Shown here one piece after another: positions 10,870 to 19,390 of a stretch of DNA of 64,000 nucleotides; the first letter of the stretch is position 1, and each line of letters starts with the position of its first letter. A program made the translations under genes and the position numbers. The notes below the pieces were generated by a model. The model worked only from the letters and a program-made list of their open reading frames with translations. It was not told where the DNA came from and ran no database searches. Origin of the DNA: Morella rubra (lineage: Eukaryota; Streptophyta; Magnoliopsida; Fagales; Myricaceae); contig CM025856.1 in assembly GCA_003952965.2 (NCBI GenBank), forward strand, positions 23,193,572-23,257,571, read 5' to 3'.

Positions 10870-10981
10870 CTCCAATCAAGTCCTCCACTGGATGAAGCTT
10901 CAATTGCTTGTATATTGCGTGACTTGCTGCATGAAATTGAGTATCTGCACAATGAAGGAAAAATCCACAGAGACATCAAAG
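10870..10981 (+). pseudogene. Captured exon of a Ste20/GCK-type protein kinase
   Basis: After a TTATGCAG acceptor, 112 bases read in frame as kinase subdomains V-VIb, with PLDEASIACILRDLLHEIEY followed by HNEGKIHRDIK. This ends in phase 1 at a GT donor (10982), exactly where the next codon would continue the family's K-A-A. It matches the plant MST/Hippo-like (germinal-centre kinase) group. The intact splice borders show genomic capture rather than retroposition. With only this exon and no ATP-binding or DFG segments, it cannot make a kinase, but it could be spliced into a transcript. Confidence 0.75.
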
Positions 10982-11406
10982 GTCTTTACTTCTTGAGATC
11001 TACAACTACTTCTTGTTCCATGGGGGCTGGGCTGTAGAAGGAAGAGAAGGGGGTGGGGGCAGGGGCCGGTGAGGGTGAGGGGTACATAACCTATCCAAAA
11101 ATGTGTTTATATGGTGTGCTTGATTTGGTGGTGATTGAGACATCTTCTGGAACAATCTGATTAATGCTCCCCTACATGATTGCCCAGTGTTGTTGAATGA
11201 AAAGATTTTTTTTTGTAAAAAAATGCTTAAATGGCCAAAAAATATGGCCAAAACATTATCGAAATTTCGCTAGCCGCTTCCGCTAAGTCCGTTAAGAGTC
11301 AGAAGCGGAAGCAGAATCAATTTTGGCCATCCGCTAGTTAGCGGACCGGATGTCGGAATGTCAAATTCCGCTTCCAACATGTCCGCTATTCACCTCTAGA
11401 TGTTGG

Positions 11407-12235
11407 TTAGTAGATTAACATTGAACATGGTGATCCATAGTTAATTAAGTCCATAATAACAAAAAGTGTGTTGTATCGGGTCATGGTCAATCCTACCAAG
11501 ACTCAAATTCTATAGATTCAATTGCATCAAATTTCTATAAATTCACAAACAGATTCTATAGATTGCAGCAACAATAAATTATATAGATTCAACAATAATT
11601 CACAAACAAATTCTATAATTCACAAACAAATTCACATATCATCCCCTATAGATTGCAGCAACAATAAATTGATAACAATAAATTTATAGATTCACAAACA
11701 GATTCTATACATATAGAAACAATAAATTCAATTTCAGCAACAACAAATTCAATGGCCGATCACCCAAATCCCAATTGACAACTGAAACACATACCTGAGC
11801 TGAGAGTGAGACCCTTCCTCTTCTTTCACTTGCAGTATGATCTGTTGCCTTTCCAAATCCAAATAATAAATTCAATAATCCTAAATTCCTAATCAAATTT
11901 CATCACATTATCAAGCAAAAATTAAAATAAATTTAATCACTAATCGAAAAATAAACTAGAGAGAGTTGAGTTGAGAGAGAGAGAGTTGTGGTTGTGGAGG
12001 AAAAGAGAGGGACGGAGAGGGCCAGAGCAGAGAGGGAGAGAGAGAGAGTCACGTTCAGTTTTGTGGAGTCCCAGAGGAGGAGAGAGGCAGAGTGAGAAAG
12101 GGATAGAGGCTGGTGTTCTATGACAACAGAGTGAGGAGGAGAGAGGGACGGAGGATGGCGTCGGGAGGGGGAGCAGAGTGAGAGTGAGAAAGGGGGGAAA
12201 ATTGAAAGGGGGGAGGGGAGGCCGAATTACGCCAG
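11407..12235. repeat. Degenerate AT-rich repeats and GA-rich tract
   Basis: From about 11490 to 11760 the phrases ATTCACAAACA, TTCTATAGATT and GCAGCAACAATAAATT recur irregularly in a degenerate tandem array. From 11950 to 12220 the DNA is GA-rich low complexity, giving a long spurious minus-strand frame. No gene is supported. Confidence 0.5.
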
Positions 12236-12301
12236 GGTGAAACGCGCGTTTCACCATGGTTTTTTTTTTTTAAGTAGAGGGTGAAAAGCGCCGTTTCACC
12301 C
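12236..12301. repeat. Pair of GTGAAACG-type palindromes
   Basis: 12236-12255 is a perfect 20-bp palindrome with arms GGTGAAACGC and GCGTTTCACC. About 25 bp further, 12279-12301 is a near-perfect relative with GGGTGAAAAG and CGTTTCACCC arms. A poly-T run lies between them. They could form a cruciform or hairpins. Function unknown. Confidence 0.7.
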
Positions 12302-12402
12302 TTTGCTGATTTTAAAAAAATTAAATGGCTGGGCTACTTAGGTCTTTTGGGGCTGGGCACCTGAGGAGGGCGGGCTAGGTCTGACGGGGGTGGGCCTACC
12401 CT

Positions 12403-12497
12403 AATTGGAGGGGGGGGCATATAAAAAAAAAAAGGGAGGGGGCATATAAAAAAAAAAGGGAGGGCATATAAAAAAAACAGAGGGGGGGGGGGGGGGA
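12403..12497. repeat. G-rich/CATATAAAA tandem repeat and poly-G run
   Basis: CATATAAAAAAA preceded by a GGGAGGG block occurs three times (12419, 12443, 12465), followed by an uninterrupted G run at 12482-12496. It abuts the left end of the MULE, so the true MULE end and any target duplication are obscured. Confidence 0.6.
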
Positions 12498-14031
12498 AAA
12501 TCACTTTGCACCCTGAACTTTGGAGTCATTTCTAAGTTGCACCCACTTTTATCGATTTCGTTAGATTAGTACTCCAAAGTTTATCTTTACGTTGATTTCC
12601 ACCCTGTATGTATTTCATATTCTTTAACAACTAATAGAATTGCTCAACTCTCATTCTCTCTCTGCCTTCTCACGATAATCTTCTGCTACGTATTTTTCCT
12701 TGCTTTCATTTTTTATCCTTTCATGTTCATCCACCTCCTCTTTCAGCCCATTAATATAGCTGTTTATTCTTGCCAAGAAAAGAAGAATGTAACAGACGTC
12801 AAATGGAAATGCAAACGTAGTTGTTTCTTCTTGTGCAACCTCCTCTTCCTGTGCTTTTTTATTTAAATTTTGGTCTTTTCATATGGAAACGCAAACGTAG
12901 CTGTTATTAATGAGTAGAAAAGATGGAATGTTGCACAAAGAATCTACTCTGTTTTCTTTCAATTTTTTCGTACTATATATAGAGTAAGTTCATTTGCTTC
13001 TCCTTTCTCTTTTTGAAAAAGAGCATAAAGCTCTTATGTTTTGGCGTTTCCCAGAGGATAATTTGCAGTGTTGGTCTTTTCTGTTAAGAAACATGAGGAA
13101 GACGACAGAGAGAATAAGGATGAGCAAAAGAATTGAGCTGGTCGGGATGCCGAGGTGGTGAGCTGGTCCTTTCTTTGAGATTTTCATCGAACCTTTGCTT
13201 GTTTGCTGCCGCATGCAATCTGCAGATTAATCTCCAGCTTTCTGACAACATTGTTGCTTTTTTTCACCTCACCTCCTCAGTTGGTGCAGCATCACCCTCC
13301 TCTCTTTCTTTCTTGGTGGAGTCTTCTTCTTGCTACCAACATCAACTCCATAGTGCTGGAAATACCAGTATGTGAAAAGGCATGGGAGCAAAAGACAAAA
13401 AGGGTGGTGTTCGATCGAAAGAAAAAAATAGGGGAGCTTGATTAGGCATTTCTCGATCAAGGAGAGGAGTCAGGTCTATGAGAGTTGGAGACTGCTGCGA
13501 GTAACAGGTCGAAGATGGTGTCGGCGTCAACATGTTGAAGCTGTAGGCTTCTGTCATAGTAAGAGGAAGTAATTTCTATATTTCCTTCCCCTTTCTCGGC
13601 CTCTATTCTGGCTCTCCCACTTCTCCAGTCTCCCAGGCACTTGAATTTTCCCTAATCTGTATACAGTATCTCAGTCATTGATCGAAACGCTTCCATTATT
13701 TCGAATCCATGCTTTGTGGTCATTGTGTTTTTTGTTTCTGCTATTGTTTGCGTTTAGGCGTTTAAATATTTGCAGAGATTAGTGGGTATCAGGAGAAAAG
13801 CGTGGATGGAGAGAACACCAAAGAAGATGAGGGCAAAACGGAAATGAAATCATTAAGTTATCACGTGGACGGCACGTGGTTGGTTTGCCGTGAGAAATAA
13901 CAGTAATTTGAGGTCCAGGGTGGAAATCAACGTAAACATAAACTTTGGAAGTACTAATCTAACGAAATCGATAAAAGTAGGTGCAAGTTAGAAATGACCC
14001 CAAAGTTCAGGGGTACAAAGTGAATTTTTCC
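12493..14031. mobile_element. Non-autonomous MULE, about 115-bp terminal inverted repeats
   Basis: The left end (12493-12606) and the reverse complement of the right end (13916-14031) are about 90% identical by eye over some 110 bp. They share the phrases ATTTCTAAGTTGCACC and CACTTTTATCGATTTCGTTA. The same terminus begins the transposase-bearing MULE at 60878, and similarity with the right end continues inward for about 200 bp, through the ACGTGCCGTCCACGTGAT region to CGTTTTGCCCT. The 1.5-kb interior has no transposase domain. A minus-strand frame at 12990-13169 encodes a single hydrophobic stretch near SSILLLILILSVVFLMFL, but no family was recognised. Poly-G and poly-A at the borders hide any 9-bp duplication. 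Confidence 0.75.
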
Positions 14032-14433
14032 AAAAAAAAAAATTCCAGGCGATGGGGGGTGGCTGACCCCATTGCCCCTCGCTCGTTCCGCCTGTGATAT
14101 ATGCACCTAAATTAGTTACCACTAAATCTTTTATATCCATCAATATCTACCCGACTTGAGTTTTATTTTAGTTACCCTAACAATATTTTTTATAATCTGA
14201 TACGTGTTTATATATCCGTAGTTGTTCTAGTTTATATTTTATAGAATCTGATACGTGTTTACTTAGGTATCAATAACATATATATGCAAGTTGCAACACT
14301 TTTTTCTAAGGATCAACCAATCAAAACAGCACTTTTTTCCAAGGTTCTTTCAAAGACTTTCCCCTTCCGTGTCTCTCAGTCGACTCTATTTTTCTCCTCA
14401 CCTCTTTTCCCCACCCCGAACTCCCATCCAGCT
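14032..14433. other. Intergenic DNA upstream of DFR2
   Basis: A GC-rich patch at 14045-14095, including CCCATTGCCCCTCGCTCGTTCCGCC, resembles the right end of the hAT remnant at 3445-3488 and may be a further hAT terminus. The rest is AT-rich. No gene. Confidence 0.35.
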
Positions 14434-14590
14434 ACCAACAACCGCGTGCCAACCCTCCGGTAAGTCACGTGCATGGGGTGACTTTTGAGTCCACTTACCA
14501 TGACAAAAAAACTAATAAGACGAGTTCGAGCTATGAAGTGACCGTGGGCATGAATTTTTAGGCCCGCTCCATGGACTATTATTTATATGC
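14434..14590 (+). promoter_or_regulatory. DFR2 promoter: MYB-type AC elements, G-box, TATA-like box
   Basis: Within 40 bp are two AC-rich MYB-type sites (ACCAAC at 14434-14439 and CCAACC at 14449-14454) and a palindromic CACGTG G-box (14466-14471). A TATA-like TTATTTATAT lies at 14579-14588, about 115 bp before the start codon at 14704. MYB plus bHLH sites close together are the known target pattern of the MYB-bHLH-WD40 complex that drives late flavonoid genes. Binding itself is inferred. Confidence 0.5.
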
Positions 14591-14703
14591 AGGCTTTCGA
14601 AGACATATGAACACCCATCAGAACTAACTGTTCTCAGTTCATACTTTCACAAAGAATATTATATCTTTTGTGTCTGCGCTTCAACTGTGAGGAGCAGGAG
14701 CAT

Positions 14704-16510
14704 ATGGGGTCCGAGAGTGAAATTGTCTGCGTCACTGGTGCGACTGGTTTCATCGGATCATGGCTCATCATGAGACTCCTAGAGCACGGTTACACTGTCC
14801 GAGCCAGCGTGCGAGACCCATGTGCGATTCTTTTCACCTCATATATATACTCGAGTACTATAGACAAGTTTTTTTACGAGCTTAATTTTTGTGTCTCTTC
14901 TGATGATTGAAGGCAATATCAAGAAGGTGAAGCATCTGCTTGAATTACCCAAGGCCAAGACCCACCTGACACTATGGAAAGCTGACCTCAATGAAGAAGG
15001 AAGCTTTGATGAAGCCATTAAAGGGTGTACCGGCGCGTTCCATGTGGCCACACCCATGGACTTTGAGTCCAAGGACCCTGAGGTACTGTGCTTTCGACCT
15101 AAAAAATATGAGTCTGAATATCCATGCTAACGTGCGGATTTTCACGTTACTGAAGCGGTCGATCTTTGCGTCTGAATAAGAGAATATTGGAGTTATAAAT
15201 ATCATTGGGTGTGTGTTATAAGTTTTGGTCAATATATATATAGCTAGCGGTGGTTAGCAGATAGCAGGAGTATCCAGCTGCTATGGTACTGACCAGAGTT
15301 TGAACCAGAGAAAGGAATCCGACACCAAAGTTAGAGGTCAAGCTCCTTAAGAGACTTTACGAAGTAATTCGGACAATCTTAACTTAGTGTAAAAAAGGGT
15401 TAAAAATCGTGTCAGATGTCCGCGCGCTCAGCCATTTTAATTAAATATTTTGCTTTGCACTTTGCAGAATGAGGTGATAAAGCCGACAATCAACGGGTTG
15501 TTAGGCATCATGGAAGCGTGTGTCAAGGCAAAAACGGTTCGAAGACTAGTATTCACATCATCTGCAGGAACTGTGAATGTTGAAGAGCACCAAAAGCCAG
15601 TCTATGACGAAAGCTGCTGGAGTGATATCCAATTTTGCAGGACCAAGAAGATGACTGGCTGGGTCAGCAATTAGTTTTTCGCTCTACTTCTGTTTGGTTT
15701 TTCCCCCTTTTACCGGGCCCACTATATTTATTTTTCTCTTTGTTTGGTTTTACTTTGATTTTTCCAGATGTACTTCGTCTCCAAAACACTTGCTGAGCAA
15801 GCCGCCTGGAAGTTTGCCAAAGAGAACAACTTGGATTTCATCACTATTATACCCACTCTCGTGATTGGTCCATTCATCATGCCGTCCATGCCACCTAGTC
15901 TTATAACTGGACTTTCCCTGATCACCGGTACATGATCCCGGCGACCTAATTCTTGTCATTTTACTTCCATTTTGTTAGGGAAGGTCAACGCAATTAGCTT
16001 GATCATTGATAAATATGATTTTGCATTAATTAACAAGTTTATAAATTACAGGGAATGAAGCTCATTACTCGATCATAAAGCAAGGCCAATTCGTGCACTT
16101 GGATGATCTCTGCAACGCTCATATATTTCTGTTTAAGCATCCTAAAGCTGAGGGGAGGTATATATGCTCCTCTGCAGATGCTACCATTCACGAGATTGCA
16201 AAGTTGCTAAAAGAGAAGTACCCTGGATATAACATCCCTACAAAGTAAGCCTTTCCAAACTTGTTGACATTCTGCGCTAGCTTAGTTTTCTTCAGGTTAT
16301 TGAGACAGCTATCTTTGATGGTTCAGGTTCAAAAATATCGATAAGAACTTGGAACGTGTCTCGTTCTCTTCCAAAAAGATAAGAGACTCGGGGTTTCAGT
16401 TTCACTACAGCTTGGAGGACATGTTTGTAGAAGCCATTGAGACATGCCAGACCAAGGGGTTGCTTCCTGGACCTGCTGGTGGGGAAAAGCATGTCAACGG
16501 CACCGGGTAA
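14704..16510 (+). CDS. DFR: Dihydroflavonol 4-reductase, Asn-type, complete
   Basis: Six coding exons with canonical borders: 14704-14821, 14913-15082, 15468-15662, 15768-15927, 16052-16244 and 16327-16510. Together they encode 339 residues, the normal DFR length. The protein is a short-chain dehydrogenase of the extended type: NADPH-binding VTGATGFIG at residues 10-18, Ser128, Tyr163 and Lys167 as the catalytic triad, and Asn at residue 133 (codon 15576-15578), as in grape DFR that accepts all three dihydroflavonols. It converts dihydrokaempferol, dihydroquercetin or dihydromyricetin to leucoanthocyanidins for anthocyanins and condensed tannins. The codon split by intron 1 (14821/14913) gives Cys40, a variable position in the family. 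The ATG chosen is the first in the leader and matches DFR N-termini. It lies in direct orientation about 14 kb after the Asp-type copy, so the two are tandem duplicates separated by transposons. Confidence 0.96.
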
Positions 16511-16754
16511 ATGCTCGATCGAGAAAGTTGCAGCAGCTTGTGCGAATGAAGTCAAAGTATAATTAGTGTCCTGCTGTAGGAATATATATTTGAAATCAAA
16601 GCCATCCGCGAGTGACTTCTGTCTTTGTATTCCAATTTTTTTTTTAGAAAAAACATGGCATTCCATTTCCACCACCAAAGTACCGCCAATTGTGGACATT
16701 TTTCACGACATCTCATGTTCATTTGGTCGACAAATCGACGGGCGAGTTATAGAT

Positions 16755-17137
16755 GTACAAGTTTGGCCTAACTTTGAATAATTGGTCGGCCCACATACTC
16801 TAACCAAAAAGACGAAACGCATAAGTTGGCCCACCATCCATCACCTTTCATAACTTGCCAACTCGGTGTGTAATAACGCAGCTAGCGAACAGCTTCTTTT
16901 GATTAAAAGTTCCAACCGCCCGCCCTGTTTCCTCTGACAGTTGTAGAGCATAGAAGTTTGGCCTAACTTTGAATAATTGGTCGCCCCACGTACTCTTACA
17001 AAAAAGACGAAACGCATAAGTTGGCCCACCATCCATCACCTTTCATAACTTGGTATGTAATAACGCACCTAGCGAACAGCTTCTTTTGATTAAAAGTTCC
17101 AACCGCCAGCCCTGTTTCCTCTGACAGTTGTAGAGCA
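16755..17137. repeat. 195-bp tandem duplication downstream of DFR2
   Basis: The segment containing GTTTGGCCTAACTTTGAATA starts at 16761 and again at 16956. The copies are about 93% identical by eye, each ending in CTGACAGTTGTAGAGCA (16950 and 17137). Small indels shorten the second copy. The overlapping open frames in both copies are parallel by-products and show no domain. Confidence 0.85.
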
Positions 17138-17298
17138 CAGAGCCACAGATTGCAACATACAGAACCCGAACCTCGCCACATAAAACACTTGTGTATTCCA
17201 GAGCTGCAAGTACTTTGCCACCGTCAGTCGTACGAGAGAGCGAGATCATTGACTTTATAGGGCTTTAGTCAATATGCCTCTCATCCGTCATTTATCCT

Positions 17299-17377
17299 GT
17301 GTTAACTCATGCTCATGTTACGTAGGGAAAAAAAAAAAAAAAAAAATTTATGTTAACTCACGCCGTGTAACGTAGCA
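17299..17377 (+). repeat. Short duplicated segment around a poly-A run
   Basis: TGTTAACTCAT..TGTTACGTAG is followed by about 20 A and then TGTTAACTCAC..TGTAACGTAG. The direct repeat flanking an A-tract resembles a minimal retroposition scar, though slippage is equally possible. Confidence 0.35.
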
Positions 17378-17415
17378 AATGTCAGAATTCCATCTCAGTC
17401 GGTTTCAGTCGTCAC

Positions 17416-17756
17416 TGTTGGGATCCACACCCATAAGATAGACTTGGAATAGAAGTAGACTTTGAGTAGAAGTCTACTTGGTCCCACTTCAAGTTTATCT
17501 AGGTTTTCTCTTAAGGTTTCTCTTTGTATCTTTTCCTATAAATAGTGGCTTATGTTATAGGAGAAGGTGTGCGTGAGAGTGCGTGAGCATTGGGCAGAGA
17601 GAGAGAAAGAGAAAGAGGTGGTGTGACTATTGTATTGGGCGGGAAGAGTGATTTTCTTAAATAAAATTACTCTGGGTGGACGTAGGCCGGATTGGGGCCG
17701 AACCACGTAAATTTTTGGTGTCCCTTACTTTAATTTTCGTGACACTTTTCCCAACA
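17416..17756 (+). repeat. 5' LTR of the Copia element
   Basis: Bounded by perfect 7-bp inverted repeats TGTTGGG and CCCAACA, with a TATA box at 17537-17545 and the primer-binding site two bases after its end. No second copy exists in the window. Confidence 0.9.
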
Positions 17757-17758
17757 AG

Positions 17759-17770
17759 TGGTATCAGAGC
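17759..17770 (+). promoter_or_regulatory. Primer-binding site for initiator-Met tRNA
   Basis: TGGTATCAGAGC follows the LTR end after two spacer bases. It is the standard plant Copia primer-binding sequence. Confidence 0.9.
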
Positions 17771-18042
17771 CATGTTCGAGAGGCCGGAGTGGTTTTTTCG
17801 GGTGAAGCAGAGAAGGTCCGAAAATTAAAAGTGGTCCAATCGGAGATTGGAGGGCACCAGACTGTAGAGGAGGTCGAGATGAAGCCAGAGGTTGAAACCT
17901 TGTCGCCGGAGGAGCCGGGACGCGCCGTCACGCGCCGAAAGCATTCGGATCCCGCCGTCCACGCGTCCACGCGCCGAAGAGAGGTAGGGCGCGTGGTCCT
18001 CACTCGCCCCACGCACCGCACGCGCCCGCGCACAGTGTACTG

Positions 18043-18151
18043 CCACGTGTCTAGCCACGTCAGTGACACATCAGCAGTGGGTCCCAGGTGCCACGTCAGC
18101 AGCCACGTCATCCGTTAGCATTGCCACGTCAGCCCAGTCAGCGCCACGTCA
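18043..18151 (+). promoter_or_regulatory. Array of six CCACGT motifs in the Copia leader
   Basis: CCACGT followed by G or CA occurs at 18043, 18055, 18091, 18103, 18124 and 18144, most within the phrase GCCACGTCAGC. ACGT cores of this type are bZIP binding sites (C-box/ABRE-like). Their clustering between the primer-binding site and gag is visible in the sequence. A regulatory role is inferred. Confidence 0.4.
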
Positions 18152-18329
18152 GCGGAGAATATTCTGAGAATCGGAATATTCCGGTTTTGTTCCAGGGTGG
18201 TTTTTCAGCCGGTTCAGGGGCTTTTAGGCCGTTTTCGAGCAGGTCAGACCGGTTCCTAAGGTTTTGGGCCATTCCGATCCATTGGTGTAGTCAAATTTTG
18301 AAATTCGGTCTCTATCAGTGTTAATTGAG

Positions 18330-19131
18330 ATGGCAGAGGGTATGGTTATCGGTATGATGATGTTGTCTGCTACGAATTACATGAGTTGGAAGCCACGGAT
18401 GGAGGATATCCTTTATGCAAAGGATATGTACGATCCATTGGAGAACGAGGGCAAGAAACCGGATGAGATTGATGAGGCAAAGTGGAAGAAGATCAACCGG
18501 GAAGTTATAGGGTTGATTCGTCAGTGGATTGGGCCAGAGGTATTCCATCACGTAGCCAAAGAGACGAGTGCTTTTGAACTATGGGAGAAGTTGGAGACAA
18601 TGTATTAGTCAAAGACTTCACGGAATAAAGCGCTACTAATGAGGAGGCTTGTGAATATGAAGCTGCGAAATGATAAGTCAAGGGCGGAACATACCAGTGA
18701 GTTCCAAAACCTGATAAATCAGTTGAACAGCGTCGAAATGACTTTTGACAAGTGAGGTTCAAGCTTTACTGCTTCTGAGTTCCTTACCGGATAGTTGGGA
18801 GACTCTTGTTGTTTCTCTTGGAAACTTAGCACCGAATGGGAAATTGACCATGGAGTTGGTCAAGGATGCTCTGTTCAGTGAAGAGGCACGAAGGAAGGAG
18901 ATGGAGACTTATGACCACAGTGGATCACAAGCTCTCATCACAGAAAGAGGCAGAGGAAGCAGCTGGAATAACGGAAGAGGCCGGGGTAAATCCAGAGGAG
19001 AGGGTCGCAAGATTATCTGCTTCTATTGTGACCAAGAAGGACATATCAAGCGGAATTGTCCAAAGTACAAAGCAGAGAAAGGGAAATCATCAGAAGCCTC
19101 AGTGGTGACTGATGACTCCGACTTCGTGTAG
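18330..19131 (+). pseudogene. Copia gag with CCHC zinc knuckle, broken
   Basis: ATG at 18330 opens a Copia gag (UBN2/DUF4219-type): an N-terminal SATNYMSWKPRMEDIL block, a capsid-like region with FELWEKLETMY, and a C-terminal RNA-binding knuckle CFYCDQEGHIKRNC (CX2CX4HX4C, about 19018-19060). It is interrupted by TAG at 18606-18608, a one-base shift near 18753, and a TAG at 19129-19131 where the family reads on into protease. The gag would package element RNA, but this copy cannot make a full protein. Confidence 0.85.
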
Positions 19132-19390
19132 CACGCGAAGGTGCTTGGTACCAGCCGGTGGAGATGCAAGAGCAGGGGGAGATACTGTTCTACATGGGTC
19201 TGGTGGTACAAGCAGGGGATGCGGGCACCCTAGGCGGGGGTGCAGGACACTTCAGATGGGAGTGTGGTTGGTCGTCTGGTGACAAGGACGAGGTTGGAGT
19301 GCCAGTAGAAAAAGGATGCAAGGGGTGGTGAGCAAGGGGGAGCAACAAACACCAAAGTTGTAGGAAGGTTCTACTGATAGGAGCCCGGGA

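Larger units (their letters stand above)
9681..11398 (+). mobile_element. Non-autonomous hAT element carrying a kinase exon
   Basis: Perfect 8-bp target duplication GATGTTGG at 9673-9680 and 11399-11406. The ends are short inverted repeats: TAGGGGTGTAAGTCCGG at the left and TAGAGGTGAATAGCGGA at the right (minus strand). Subterminal regions are packed with CCGGTTCC / CCGCTTCC motifs in both orientations (9700-9860 and 11270-11395), typical of hAT transposase-binding arrays. The 1718-bp interior has no transposase. It contains a CT-rich tract, a 141-bp tandem duplication and a protein-kinase exon. Confidence 0.8.
17416..19390 (+). mobile_element. Truncated Copia-type LTR retrotransposon
   Basis: A 341-bp LTR (17416-17756) starts TGTTGGG and ends CCCAACA, an exact inverted repeat. 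It contains a TATAAATAG promoter box at 17537. The next bases hold the primer-binding site TGGTATCAGAGC (17759-17770), complementary to initiator-Met tRNA. A leader and a decayed gag follow. Protease, integrase, reverse transcriptase, RNase H and the 3' LTR are absent. Sequence from 19132 to 19390 is unassigned, and at 19391 a different LTR begins. The element has therefore lost its whole pol half. Confidence 0.85.

Noticed and set aside
11940-12257. 105-codon minus-strand Pro/Ser/Leu-rich frame
   Set aside because: GA-rich low-complexity DNA on the other strand; ends in the palindrome region and resembles no protein.
17789-18118. 109-codon frame in the Copia leader
   Set aside because: Starts without ATG, lies between primer-binding site and gag, and its C-terminal part is the ACGT-motif array. 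Treated as leader.
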